Shown here: piece by piece, positions 27,501 through 35,498 of the stretch
Position numbering within the stretch: the stretch's first letter is position 1
Layout: every line of letters starts with the position of its first letter
NCBI RefSeq assembly: GCF_014873145.1
Contig: NZ_JADBEK010000001.1
Span: 3,782,001-3,846,000 of the forward strand
Length of the DNA: 64,000 nucleotides
Direction: 5' to 3'
Source of the DNA: Nonomuraea angiospora
Lineage (GTDB): Bacteria > Actinomycetota > Actinomycetes > Streptosporangiales > Streptosporangiaceae
Made by a program: the position numbers and the translations under genes
Notes under the pieces: generated by a model
Database searches by the model: none
What the model saw: the letters and a program-made list of their open reading frames with translations, nothing else
What the model was told of the DNA's origin: nothing

Positions 27501-27816
27501 CCGCCTTCCACGCCTGCTTGGCGACGGGATCCGCCAGTGGCGGCTTGACCGGGACCGGCCGGCCCGTCACCGGCGCTTCTTTCTGCACGGCAGGCGCCGG
27601 GCGCGGGGCCGCGTAGGCGGGCATGGCGTACACCATCTCCGCCAGCAGGACGATCGAGAGAACCGGGGCCAGCCTGCGTGGCCAGCGCGATTCGGGCTTG
27701 GCCTCTTGCGTCGCGAAACGATTCCACGACGTGTCCGGGCCATCCGGCTCTTGTGGGGTTCGTTGAAGGCCGTTCCATCGGGAGTGGGGCAGGTCTAACT
27801 CACTCGGCAGATCCAT
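21592..27816 (-). CDS. Giant secreted RHS/YD-repeat protein with Ala/Arg-rich tail
   Basis: 2074-residue polymorphic-toxin-type protein. A basic N terminus and hydrophobic span (LAPVLSIVLLAEMVYAMPAYAA) look like a late signal or anchor. Then come a Streptomyces-style N-terminal shell domain (VSLGYSSQSVDGRTASTNN), many YD repeats (YDAAGNITKI, YDATGNRLKE, YDADGDRLLRK), and the RHS core end LNAYAYASNSPVTMTDPDG. The 253-residue variable tail starts with a Trp/Ile-rich span, then about 120 residues of Ala/Arg/Lys/Glu helix, then an unrecognised 75-residue C terminus. ATG 27816 has GGAG upstream. No toxin motif was recognised, and no immunity gene follows: the next gene is a convergent oxidase. Confidence 0.9.
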   Translation of the reverse strand: MDLPSELDLPHSRWNGLQRTPQEPDGPDTSWNRFATQEAKPESRWPRRLAPVLSIVLLAEMVYAMPAYAAPRPAPAVQKEAPVTGRPVPVKPPLADPVAKQAWKAAPAVTWPKPQKVELGGSASTLAAGFPVKLASGTAKAAQAPTPISVELLDTDLLGLAMRVMPGQGAAAAAAAKPVKTRLEVDYSGFRYAYGGDYGSRLRMVKLEECALTGAAGCAQPQPVKSDNNVTSGTVSAEVETGGLYALTAAASGPSGDHAATSLAASSDWSVGPQSGDFTWGYELRTPPALGGEEPGVSLGYSSQSVDGRTASTNNQASWVGEGFELNPGGYIERRYKSCMIDGKKTGDLCWDQDNATMSLGDSSVELVKDATTKQWRPKRDDGTRIEALTGATNGDNNGEYWRVTTPDGTQYTFGLNRLPGWVTGKPETKSVQTVPVFGNNSGEPCYNSTPANAWCQQGYRWNLDYAVDTHGNATTYWYAQETNHYGRNMKPELGTQYVRGAYLTRIDYGYLKNELFTKAPAARVVFDVAERCLPNGTITCAADQLKKETAGSWPDVPFDQICDSGVKCTDRLAPTFFTRKRLTKVTTQIVNASGQYTAVDSWTLAHQFPASGDGMSPALWLASIQQTGHVGGTITLPKVTFIGVQLPNRVDANEGRAPLVKWRVQAINNESGGELRVNYSAADCKPGDVPTADKNTRRCFPQRWAPPNEAEVTDWFHKYLVTQTIEVDRVAGSPNVVTDYEYLDGAGWHYADNILVKPEHRTWADYRGFGRVRVREGDGQDGKRTLKEFRYFRGMHGDKQADGSKRSAQVTDSEGVKLDDLDQFAGFEREEILFDGDGGAILSATLEEPWSVKTAESTQSGVTKAAHVVQPKSMVTRTALPGDKWRRTGEERAYDDKGLLLQVDEKGDLAAADDDECTRYTYARNDTSWMLDYPSRVQKVAAGCGTAVSKLAADEVISDEKVQYDGQAHGQAPTKGDVTTVQELVSADGRTITGTIRTYDVYGRETSETDPVGTKSVTTYSPATGAPATETTETNQLGHVERTLLEPAWGEPVAEIDANNRRVDMEYDALGRLTKVWQADRSKEAGQSPSTEYSYTMRTDGPSYVTTKTLRADGGYTTSYELYDGLMRERQTQEPAPADDQTTDPALRDGRTITDTFHNSQGEEYKANTGYFATGAPSTELLAVADADVPNQVVSLFDGAGEANAEILKVKGVEKYRVTAREEGDRLHVTPPPGGTATTRIGDAQDRLIELRQYKGATPTGEYDSTKYTYDRAGRLSTVTDPAGNVWRHHYDMRGREIRTEDPDKGVTTTTYNDADEIVTTTDARGKTLWYGYDVLGRKTEMREGSATGPLLAVWKYDALAKGELNASIRYVGGQAYTAEINAIDADYRTLRQTVTIPEREGKLAGSYQLNTRYTVDDQVQSVSFPAGGGLTEESVVYGYDGLSQPTKVTGLAAYVSATRYSKMGEILQYELGEGTKKAWLTYTHDEGTRRLTGMRLDRAGAAASDLDLNYSYDAAGNITKIADRSGQDTQCFKHDYLRRLTSAWTATDDCASGPTGDKIGGVAPYAVSYAYDATGNRLKETKHAWGGAGETTRTSTYPAAGGKQPHALQTVGSDLFEYDAAGNTTRRKVGNSDQSLVWDAEGNLESVSEAGKTTSFIYDADGDRLLRKTPTDATLYIDDMELRLDYAKDVVEQTRYYTIGGEAIAVRTPDNQVYFMANDHQGTAQAMVNAGTGDVAIRRQTPFGEDRGTPPPWWPGQRGFVGGTKDATTGLVHLGAREYDATNGRFLSVDPIIDEGDPQQLNAYAYASNSPVTMTDPDGQWVWIAVGIGLRIAARIAARRAAQAAARRAAAAAARRAALAAARRRAAEAARRRALEAAKRRAAEAAKKKAAEAARKRAAEAAKKRAAQAARKKAALARQRAAAAAARRRAAAAARRAAAARRRAAAARRAVTRRASRPRSTVRHRPAVRPTSRRAVQRQSPPKAQRTPPNTGQSQSRGLTEAQRRSIDEQLGRVHPTNSYQGTARSMADEMADQGTGHGPASKPYTSDSPSSKAPMIIWRLWQILRPPSTPG

Positions 27817-28181
27817 TGACCATCTCCAGGGGCTTTCGGGGGCGGTTGGCTGAGCGGGTCGTGCGGTGCTCAGCGCGTCATCGGAAGCGCGACAACCTGG
27901 CGGGTACGGCTGGGCGAGGAGACGATCTCGACGGTGCGACCAGCCCTTCCCCGTTGTCGTGACGGGATCGGCGTCCGGTACGCGATCCGTCACTCGGCTG
28001 CCCTGAGCCGGGGTTACGCCCGGGACGACGGACGCCACCCGGGAACACCCCGTGATCTTCGATCGATGATCGGATCGTCGCCTCCGGGAAGCCGTCGGTC
28101 CAGACTTTTGCGCCTTCTGCTCAAATATTTTTCAGATGTACGGAAATTCGGAAAATTTCCGCCCGCCGGGGCTGGTAGGGC
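27817..28181. other. 365-bp gap holding the RHS promoter region and an AT-rich hairpin
   Basis: No gene is evident. At 28105-28160 base composition drops sharply to AT-rich. A perfect 7-bp inverted repeat, GGAAATT (28142-28148) with AATTTCC (28154-28160), lies here. It is just downstream of the binding-protein stop and about 330 bases upstream of the RHS start. It could be a terminator of the ABC operon or a nucleoid-protein/regulator site for the RHS gene. Confidence 0.5.
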
Positions 28182-29291
28182 TCACCCGCGCCAGATCCGC
28201 AGGTAGGCCTCGCGGTAGCCGGGCGGGTCCCAGGACGTGGCGCCGCCGACGTTCGCCGTCGTGGTCAGGTGCACCGGCGTCACGTACCCGCTCGGCGGGC
28301 GCCCGGCGAACGCGCGGTTGAGCTCGTCGACGATCTGGCTGCCCTGCGCGTTCAGCGGCTCCGGGACGGTCGCGTGCTGGAACTGCCGGGCGCGGATCCG
28401 CTGGAACGCCGAAGGGTCCCCGTCTCCGGCGCCGATGGAGTAGGGCGGCCCCTCCCCGGGCTTACCGGCGGCGCGCAGCGCGGGAGCGGCGTCGGCGAAG
28501 TAGACGTCGTTGATGGCGACCGAGTACGTCCACAGGTCCCTGAAGCGGGACAGCAGGGACGAGACCTCCTGCGGCGTGCGGCTGCCCGCGTCGGGGAGCG
28601 GGATGTTCTCGTAGGACAGGAGCCGGACACCGGCGCAGGTCGCCAGGGTCTGCTTGATGAGCCGGGACTTGTTCTCGGCGAACGGGATCGAGGAGTCGGT
28701 GAAGATCACGACGTTCGCCCGGCCGTTCGACCTGGCGATGATCCAGTACGCGCTGATCCGCGCCACGTCCTCCACCCGGCTGGTGACGTTGGTGAAGAGG
28801 CGGGGGTTCGCGCTGGGGCCCGGCGACTTGGTCGCGTGCCAGCCCACGAGCTGGATCCCGGCGGCGTTGGCCTGCTTGACCTGCTGCGCCACGGACGCCG
28901 GGTCGAACCCGCCGATGACGATGCCCGACGGCCGGAGGGCGACCGCCTCGCCCAGGGCCACGCGGATCCCGGCGGGGGTGCCCTGGCCGTCGATCACGCG
29001 GAAGCTCCACCGTACGGACCGGGCGGCCTCCCGTACGGCGTCGGCGGTGCCGGCCACGCCGGGGTTGGTCATGGTCGCGGCGACGAAGACGACGCTCTTG
29101 CCCGGAACGGCGCGCGGCCCGCTCGTGGGGCCGCCCCAGGGCACGTCCATCGCCTCGGCGCGGGCGACCGCCCGCCTGGCGGTGTGCACCACGCTGTGGC
29201 AGCCCGCTGGCCCTCCGGGGCCGGGGGGCGGGGTGCCGAGGGAGCAGCCGGCGGCGACCAGGACGAGCGCCACGAGGCGGGCCAGGTTCAT
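28182..29291 (-). CDS. Sugar ABC transporter substrate-binding lipoprotein
   Basis: 369-residue periplasmic-binding-protein type 1 (ribose/galactose class). Signal peptide LVALVLVAAGCSLG gives a lipid-anchored Cys. The core shows VVFVAATMTNPGVAGTADAV and GIVIGGFDPASVAQQVKQANAAGIQLVGW, typical of the Peripla_BP_4 fold. The start ATG 29291 overlaps the permease stop by four bases (ATGA). Last gene of a LuxR-ATPase-permease-binding protein operon. The ligand is probably a monosaccharide or related metabolite; unknown. Confidence 0.88.
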   Translation of the reverse strand: MNLARLVALVLVAAGCSLGTPPPGPGGPAGCHSVVHTARRAVARAEAMDVPWGGPTSGPRAVPGKSVVFVAATMTNPGVAGTADAVREAARSVRWSFRVIDGQGTPAGIRVALGEAVALRPSGIVIGGFDPASVAQQVKQANAAGIQLVGWHATKSPGPSANPRLFTNVTSRVEDVARISAYWIIARSNGRANVVIFTDSSIPFAENKSRLIKQTLATCAGVRLLSYENIPLPDAGSRTPQEVSSLLSRFRDLWTYSVAINDVYFADAAPALRAAGKPGEGPPYSIGAGDGDPSAFQRIRARQFQHATVPEPLNAQGSQIVDELNRAFAGRPPSGYVTPVHLTTTANVGGATSWDPPGYREAYLRIWRG

Positions 29292-30301
29292 GGCAGGCTC
29301 CGCACCCGGCCGGTGCGCGCCCGGCGCCGCGCGGAGTAGCCGGCCAGCCCGACGGCGACGAGCAGGGTGGCGCCGTTGAACAGCGGGGTGACCCAGAAGT
29401 CCGCCCCGAGCTGGCTGATGCCCGACAGCCCGATGGCCAGGACCGCGATGGCGACGACCGTGCCCCAGGCGTTGGCGCGTCCCGGCTTGATCGTGGTGGA
29501 GCCGAGCAGCGCGGCCACGAACGCCGGCAGCAGGTAGTCCAGCCCGACGCTCGGGTTGCCGATCTGCTGCTGGGCCGCGAGGAGCACGCCCGCGAAGCCG
29601 GTCACCAGGCCGGATCCGGCGAAGGCGAGGACGACGTACCGGCGGATCGGGATCCCGACCAGCTCCGCCGCCCGCGGGTTCGAGCCGATGACGTAGAGGT
29701 AGCGGCCCACGGGGAGCCGCTCCAGCACGAGCCACAGGGCGGCGGCCAGGGCGAGCACGTAGAAGACGGGCGTCGGCAGGCCGAGGAGCGTCGAGTCGTA
29801 CAGGCCGGTGAAGCCCTCGGGCAGGCCCTGCGGGCCGGGGAAGATCCGGGCGCCCTGGGTCACCCAGCCCGTGACGGCGTACAGGATGCTGCCGGTGCCG
29901 AGGGTCGCGATGAACGAGTCGATGCGCGCGAACTCCACCAGCAGGCCGTTGACCGCGCCGACCACCGGCCCGCCGGCGAGCACGGCCAGGCAGGCCGCGG
30001 GCCACGGCCACCCGGCGTTCACGATCAGCAGCAGCGTCATGACGTGCCACAGGCCCAGGCCGTAGCCGAGGGACAGGTCGAAGTTCCCCGTGACGATGGG
30101 GATCATCGCGCCCAGCGCCAGGACCGCGGTGATCGAGTAGGCGGAGACGATCGCGGTCAGGTTGGCCATGGTGGGGAACGTGTCCGGCAGGGCGAGCGCG
30201 AACGCGGCGAACAGGATGACGGCCAGCGCGAGCAGCCCGTACCCGCCGATCAGCCTGCCGGCGGAGGGCCGTCCGCGGGGCGTGCGGCCGTTCGTCAGCA
30301 A
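29288..30301 (-). CDS. Sugar ABC transporter permease (RbsC-like)
   Basis: 337-residue permease of the BPD_transp_2 class with eight to ten hydrophobic spans and family motifs GNFDLSLG, NGLLVEFARIDSFIATLGT and YVIGSNPRAAELVGIPI. The start is uncertain: TTG 30301 overlaps the ATPase stop (TTGCTGA) and gives a reasonable N terminus; no in-frame ATG or GTG lies between it and the first span. The overlap with both neighbours indicates translational coupling. Confidence 0.85.
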   Translation of the reverse strand: MLTNGRTPRGRPSAGRLIGGYGLLALAVILFAAFALALPDTFPTMANLTAIVSAYSITAVLALGAMIPIVTGNFDLSLGYGLGLWHVMTLLLIVNAGWPWPAACLAVLAGGPVVGAVNGLLVEFARIDSFIATLGTGSILYAVTGWVTQGARIFPGPQGLPEGFTGLYDSTLLGLPTPVFYVLALAAALWLVLERLPVGRYLYVIGSNPRAAELVGIPIRRYVVLAFAGSGLVTGFAGVLLAAQQQIGNPSVGLDYLLPAFVAALLGSTTIKPGRANAWGTVVAIAVLAIGLSGISQLGADFWVTPLFNGATLLVAVGLAGYSARRRARTGRVRSLP

Positions 30302-31818
30302 CGGCCCGTCCCAGGGGTGGCCGTGGCCGCCCGGGTGAGGGCGGCGACGGTGAGGGCGTCGCCGCCCAGCTCGGCCGTCACCGTTCCGCGCGCGAACACG
30401 AGCGCCCGGTCGCACAGGTTCGCGACCTCCTCGAAGTCGGCGGAGACCAGGAGCGCGGCGGCCCCGGCCGCCAGGGCCTCGTCGAGCAGCCGGTGGATTT
30501 CGGGCTTGGCGCCGACGTCGACGCCGGCCGTGGGCTCCTCGAGGATCAGGAGCCGGCGGCGGGCCCCGAGCCAGCGGCCGATCAGCACCTTCTGCTGGTT
30601 TCCGCCGGACAGGGCGGCGAACGGCGCCTCCGGGTCGGCCGGGCGGACGCGCAGGCGCTCGACGATCGCCGCCGTCTCGGCGCGCTCGCGGCGCGGGCTC
30701 AGCGGGCTCAGCGGCGACCGGCCGCGCGCGCCGGGGTTGGCCAGCAGGTTCTCCCGCACGCTCAGGTCGGCGGCGGCCCCTTCCTCCTGCCGGTTGCCGG
30801 ACACGAAACCGACCCCGGCGCCGACGGCCGCCGCGACCGAGGGCGGCCGGTACGGGCTGCCGGCCAGCAGCACCCGGCCCGCAGCCATGGGGTACGCGCC
30901 GGCCAGCGCCCGGCCGAGGTCCACGTGCCCGGCTCCGGCGAGCCCGACCAGGCCGAGCGCCTCGCCGGACCGCAGGTCGAACTCCACCGGGCCCGCCCGT
31001 CCCGCGCGCACGCCGTCCAGGCTCAGCAGGACCTCTCCCTTTGTTCCGCGGGCCCGGCGCGGGTGGACCCTTTGCTCTCGCCCCACGATGTCGCGCACCA
31101 GCTCGGCCGGCTCGCGGCCGGCGAGCGGGCCCTGGCTGACCAGGCGCCCGTCGCGCAGGACGGCGACCCGGTCGGCGACCCGGTAGACCTCGTCCAGCCG
31201 GTGGCTGACGTACAGGATCCCGTGGCCCCGATCGCGGAGCGTGCGCAGGACGCCGAAGAGGCGTTCGCGCTCGGCGGCGGACAGAGCGGCGGTCGGCTCG
31301 TCCAGCACGATGATCCGCGCGTGCGTGGCCAGCGCGCGGGCGATGGCGACCAGCGAGCGCTCCGCCCGCGTCAGGTGGGCGACCGGCTCGTCCGGGTCGA
31401 GGCGGGCGGCGACGATCCGGAGGGCGTCCACGCAGCGGCGGCGTACCGCGCGCCAGGAGATGAGGCCGCCGCGCCGGGCGTACCCCATGCCGAGGGCGAT
31501 GTTCTCGGCGACGGTCATCCACTCCACGAGGCCGAGGTCCTGGTGGATGAACGCCATGTCGGCGGAGGCGGCCTGGCTGCCCAGGGGGTGGCCGGCCACG
31601 ACGACCTCTCCCCCGTCGGCGTGGTGGACGCCGGCCAGGATCTTGATCAGCGTCGACTTGCCCGCGCCGTTGGCGCCGAGCAGGGCGAGCACGTCGCCGC
31701 GGCGGAGGTCGAGATCCACGCCCCGCAGGGCGTGGATGCCGCCGAAGCGCTTGCGCAGCCCCCGGATCCGGACGAGCGGTTCCGGCTCCGCCGCTCGGGG
31801 GCGCGGGTCACTCGCCAT
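30295..31818 (-). CDS. Sugar ABC transporter ATPase (RbsA-like, tandem domains)
   Basis: 507-residue double nucleotide-binding protein. Domain 1 has a good Walker A (GANGAGKST) and IIVLDEPTAAL but a degraded signature (LTRAERSLV). Domain 2 has a degraded Walker A (GLAGAGHVDLG) but a good signature (LSGGNQQKV) and LILEEPTAGVDVG. This asymmetry is normal for RbsA-type proteins and means one competent ATP site. The ATG start overlaps the LuxR gene by 11 bases, tying transporter synthesis to the regulator. Confidence 0.92.
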   Translation of the reverse strand: MASDPRPRAAEPEPLVRIRGLRKRFGGIHALRGVDLDLRRGDVLALLGANGAGKSTLIKILAGVHHADGGEVVVAGHPLGSQAASADMAFIHQDLGLVEWMTVAENIALGMGYARRGGLISWRAVRRRCVDALRIVAARLDPDEPVAHLTRAERSLVAIARALATHARIIVLDEPTAALSAAERERLFGVLRTLRDRGHGILYVSHRLDEVYRVADRVAVLRDGRLVSQGPLAGREPAELVRDIVGREQRVHPRRARGTKGEVLLSLDGVRAGRAGPVEFDLRSGEALGLVGLAGAGHVDLGRALAGAYPMAAGRVLLAGSPYRPPSVAAAVGAGVGFVSGNRQEEGAAADLSVRENLLANPGARGRSPLSPLSPRRERAETAAIVERLRVRPADPEAPFAALSGGNQQKVLIGRWLGARRRLLILEEPTAGVDVGAKPEIHRLLDEALAAGAAALLVSADFEEVANLCDRALVFARGTVTAELGGDALTVAALTRAATATPGTGRC

Positions 31819-34144
31819 CGGGCCGGCGCGATTCCCACGCCTTGACGATCTGCGACCTGGAGGAGAAGTTCAGCTTGCGCAGGACGTTCTCGACGTGGCA
31901 CTCCGCGGTGCGCTGGGCGATGACCAGCGTCTCGGCGATCTGCTTGTTGCTCAGGCCCTTCGCGACCAGCTCGGCGATCTCCCGCTCCCTGCGGGTCAGG
32001 ATGGACGTGGCGTCGGACTCGGGCTGGGCGCTCTCCGCGCGCCGCGCGGGCTTCTCGTCCAGCGCGTACGCGGCGGCCTGCTCGGGGGTGAGCTCCGCGC
32101 CGCGGTCGAAGGCCGCCTTGAACGCCCGCTCCGTGAGATGCCGCCGCAGGCCGGACTCGCACCGGTCGTGGGCCCCGGTCAGGTGCCCGAGCCCGGGCAG
32201 CGACGTCCCGATCGACTTCCAGACCATGTGGGCGGCGCCCAGCATCTGGGCGGCCTGCTCGTACTGCTCGTCGTCGGTCAGGATCCAGGCCAGCCCCTCC
32301 AGGCACTGCGCCAGGCCGAGGTGGTCGTTGCAGCGCACCTTGAGCCGCATGGCGTCCCGAATCATGGTCACGGCCTCCCGCAGGGCGCCCTGGCGCCGCC
32401 GGTCGAGGGCCGCGACCCACAGCGCGTACGAGATCGACCATTCGGCGTTCGCGCGCTCGGCCGCCTCCAGCACCTCTTCGCAGAGGGCCGTGGAGCGCGG
32501 GTGGTCCATGAGGACGGCGGTCATGGCCAGCTGGAAGAGGGCCACCCACGCGTGTCCCCGGTGGCCGAGGGCGCGGCGGCGGGTCAGCGCCTCGTCCAGG
32601 AGCTCCATGGCCCGGGAGAAGTCGCCGGCCAGCAACGCGGCGAACCCGGTGATGTGCAGCGCGCCGGCGAGCTGGGCCTCGTCCCCGAGCCGCTCCGACA
32701 GCGCCTGGCACTCCTCCAGCAGCGGCTTGGCGGCCTGCGGGTCGCCCCGCAGCAGGACGAGCCACGCGTCGACCCACAGGGCCTTGGCCCGCCCGGCGCT
32801 GGGGCCGGACTCCTGCGCCAGCGCCCGTTCCAGCCAGTGGTGGCCCTCGCTGGGGGAGCTCCACGAGAGCCGGTGGCTCCACATCGCGGCGGCGATCTCG
32901 AGCGCGGCCCAGGCCTCGCCCGGCTCGCCCAGGCAGAACTCCAGCGCGGAGCGCACGTTCCCCTGCTCCTGGCTGAGGCGCCCGAGCCAGTCCATCTGGT
33001 GCTCGCCGAACCACTCCTCCTCCGCCCGCGCCGCCAGCCGGCGGCACCAGTCGCGGTGACGCCGCCGCAGGGCCTGGTCCTGGCCGGAGGCGACGAGCCG
33101 CTTCCATCCGTACTGGCGCAGCGTGTCGAGCATCTCGAAGCGCACGTCGGTGGCCTGGCCGCGGCGCTGCACGATCGACTTGTCCACCAGCTGGGTCAGC
33201 AGGTCCATGAGGCTTTCCGGGGCGATCCCGTCCTCCGAGCACACGTGCTCGATCGCGTCCAGGCCGCAGCCGCCGGAGAAGACCGACAGCCGCTCCCACA
33301 GCGTCCGCTCCTCCTCGGAGCAGAGGTCATAGCTCCAGTCCACCAGCGCGCGGAGCGTCTTCTGGCGCGGCGGCGCGGTGGTGGGCCCGGTCGTCAGCAG
33401 CCGGAACCGGTCGTCGAGGCGCTCCAGGATCTGCTCCACTGACAGGACCAGCACCCGTACCGCCGCGAGCTCGATGGCCAGGGGGATGCCGTCCAGCCGC
33501 CGGCACAGCCGCGCCACCGCCGCGCTGTTGGCGTCGGTGACCCTGAACTCGTGCACGGCCGAGGCGGCCCGGTCCTCGAACAGGCGCACCGCCTCGTTCT
33601 CCAGCGCGCCGTCCATCGAGATCTCGGCCGCCCCAGGCACGTTCAGCGGCGGGACCTCCAGCACCAGCTCCCCCGGGACGTGCAGCGCCTGCCGGCTGGT
33701 GGCCAGGACGCGCAGCTCGGGGGCCATCGCCAGCAGGTCGCCGGCCAGCGCGGCGACCTGGGGCAGCAGGTGCTCGCAGTTGTCCAGCACCAGCAGCAGC
33801 CGCTTGTCGTGCAGGTATTCGGCGAGGGAGGCCGGGTCCTGCCTGGGGCATCCGACGGCGTCGGCGACCGTCTCGGTGAGCAGCGCGCCCGCCACCAGCG
33901 GGGCCAGGTCGACCAGCCAGACCCCGTCGCCGAACTCCCGCGCCATCTCGGCGGCGATCCGCCGCGCCAGCCGCGTCTTGCCCACCCCGCCGACGCCGGT
34001 GAGCGTCAGGAACCGGCCGGTGGTGAGCAAGCGCTTGCCCTCGGCGATCTCGTTCCTGCGACCGACGAAGCTCGTGAGCTCCAGTGGCAGATTCCCCGCA
34101 CGTGACCGCGCCATCGCCCCCATAGCTTCCACAAACCTCGTCAC
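31808..34144 (-). CDS. AAA-LuxR family transcriptional regulator
   Basis: 778-residue regulator: N-terminal NB-ARC-like ATPase with P-loop GVGGVGKTRLARRIA (about 50-65) and LLLVLDNCEHL, a helical repeat middle, and a C-terminal LuxR helix-turn-helix (LTRREREIAELVAKGLSNKQIAETL, RTAECHVENVL in segments). Such proteins sense a ligand through the helical region and activate nearby genes. It is the first gene of the transporter operon and overlaps the ATPase by 11 bases. The start is uncertain: GTG 34144, or ATG at 34123 or 34114. Confidence 0.9.
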   Translation of the reverse strand: MTRFVEAMGAMARSRAGNLPLELTSFVGRRNEIAEGKRLLTTGRFLTLTGVGGVGKTRLARRIAAEMAREFGDGVWLVDLAPLVAGALLTETVADAVGCPRQDPASLAEYLHDKRLLLVLDNCEHLLPQVAALAGDLLAMAPELRVLATSRQALHVPGELVLEVPPLNVPGAAEISMDGALENEAVRLFEDRAASAVHEFRVTDANSAAVARLCRRLDGIPLAIELAAVRVLVLSVEQILERLDDRFRLLTTGPTTAPPRQKTLRALVDWSYDLCSEEERTLWERLSVFSGGCGLDAIEHVCSEDGIAPESLMDLLTQLVDKSIVQRRGQATDVRFEMLDTLRQYGWKRLVASGQDQALRRRHRDWCRRLAARAEEEWFGEHQMDWLGRLSQEQGNVRSALEFCLGEPGEAWAALEIAAAMWSHRLSWSSPSEGHHWLERALAQESGPSAGRAKALWVDAWLVLLRGDPQAAKPLLEECQALSERLGDEAQLAGALHITGFAALLAGDFSRAMELLDEALTRRRALGHRGHAWVALFQLAMTAVLMDHPRSTALCEEVLEAAERANAEWSISYALWVAALDRRRQGALREAVTMIRDAMRLKVRCNDHLGLAQCLEGLAWILTDDEQYEQAAQMLGAAHMVWKSIGTSLPGLGHLTGAHDRCESGLRRHLTERAFKAAFDRGAELTPEQAAAYALDEKPARRAESAQPESDATSILTRREREIAELVAKGLSNKQIAETLVIAQRTAECHVENVLRKLNFSSRSQIVKAWESRRPDGE

Positions 34145-34298
34145 CCGTGCGCGCCCTCGCAGGCCTCGGCTTATTGCTACCCGTGGTGGGCAACGTCATG
34201 GCACTGAAGACGCAAACCCTGCGCCAGTGGTGAGCGGGCCGGTCATGCCCGGCCCAAGCGCCCTTGGGCCGGGGCCGACCTGCGGGTTCGGGCCTGTT

Positions 34299-35498
34299 TC
34301 ATGAGCTCCGTACGGGGAGGCCGGTCAGGCCGTGCATGAGCAGCCCCGGACGCCACGACAGCCGCTCCTCGGGGACGGCGAGCCGCAGACCGGGGAAACG
34401 CTCCAGCAGGTGGCGGAAGGCCACCACGCCCTCGGTCCTGGCCAGCGGGGCGCCCAGGCAGTAGTGGATGCCGTGGCCGAACGCGACGTGCTGGCCCGCA
34501 GGCCGGGTGACATCGAGGCGATCGGCGTCGGCGAACTGCGCCGCGTCCCGGTTGGCCGACAGGAACGACACCAGCACGAGCTGCCCCGCCGGGATCTCCG
34601 TGCCGCCGATGGTGACGCGCTCCTTGGTGAACCTGAGGGTGGACGTGCTGACCGGCCCGTCGTAACGGAGGAACTCCTCGACCGCCGCCGGCAGCAGCCC
34701 GGGGTCCGCCCGGAGCTTGGCGAGCTGGTCGGGGTGGCGCAGGAGCGCGAGCGCCCCGTTGCAGATCAGGTGCACGGTCGTCTCGTGGCCGGCGACCGTG
34801 AGCAGGAACGCGGTGTCGACGAGCTCCCGCCCGCTCAGCGCGCCCTCCTCGTCCTGGGCCTGCACCATGGCGCTGAGCAGGTCGTCGGCCGGCGCGGCCC
34901 GCCTGGCCTCGCAGAGCTCGGCGAGGTAGGTGGTGAACTCGGTGGCGGCCCGCACGACCACCTCCGGATCCAGTACGGCGCCCTCGATGGTGGTGTTGGA
35001 CCACTTGATGAGCTGCGGCCAGTCCTCCTCGGGGATGCCGAGCAGCTCCCCGATCACCATGGCGGGCAGGGGCACGGCGTAGTCGTGCAGCAGGTCGAAC
35101 TCCGGCCCCAGCTTGTCGAGGAGGCCCGCGCTGATCTGCTCGACACGGGGACGCAACGCCTGGACGCGGCCCGCCGTGAACACCTTGCCCACCAGCCGCC
35201 GCAGGCGCGCGTGGTCGGGCGGGTCGACGAAGAGCATGTTGTGGGGCACCACGGCCTCGTAGCCGCTGCTGTCGCCGCCCTCCAGCTCGTTCGACTTGAT
35301 CATGTCCGGGTTGTTCGTGAAGTCCTTGCTGAGGCGGGGGTCGGTGCAGGCCGCCTTGACGTCCTCGTACCGGCTCACCACCCAGACCCGTACGCCCTGC
35401 GGGGTCGCGGTGCGAAAGACCGGGCGCCCTTCGCGGAGCCCCGCGAACACGGAATGCGGGTCACGCAAATAGTCCTCATCGAACAACGTCTCGATCAT
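34299..35498 (-). CDS. Cytochrome P450, canonical (CYP105/107-like)
   Basis: 399-residue soluble bacterial P450. All signatures are normal: I-helix AGHETT, K-helix EEFLR, and heme loop FGHGIHYCLGAPLAR. It would need a separate ferredoxin and reductase, neither of which is nearby. ATG 35498 (MIETLFDEDYL) with AAAGGG upstream was preferred over the ATG 12 codons earlier. It lies 154 bp upstream of the AAA-LuxR gene on the same strand, so co-regulation is possible. Substrate unknown. Confidence 0.93.
   Translation of the reverse strand: MIETLFDEDYLRDPHSVFAGLREGRPVFRTATPQGVRVWVVSRYEDVKAACTDPRLSKDFTNNPDMIKSNELEGGDSSGYEAVVPHNMLFVDPPDHARLRRLVGKVFTAGRVQALRPRVEQISAGLLDKLGPEFDLLHDYAVPLPAMVIGELLGIPEEDWPQLIKWSNTTIEGAVLDPEVVVRAATEFTTYLAELCEARRAAPADDLLSAMVQAQDEEGALSGRELVDTAFLLTVAGHETTVHLICNGALALLRHPDQLAKLRADPGLLPAAVEEFLRYDGPVSTSTLRFTKERVTIGGTEIPAGQLVLVSFLSANRDAAQFADADRLDVTRPAGQHVAFGHGIHYCLGAPLARTEGVVAFRHLLERFPGLRLAVPEERLSWRPGLLMHGLTGLPVRSS

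Noticed and set aside
24697..27798. 1033-codon plus-strand frame opposite the RHS gene
   Set aside because: No domain recognised, composition is Val/Gly/Arg-rich, and the opposite strand has clear YD repeats.
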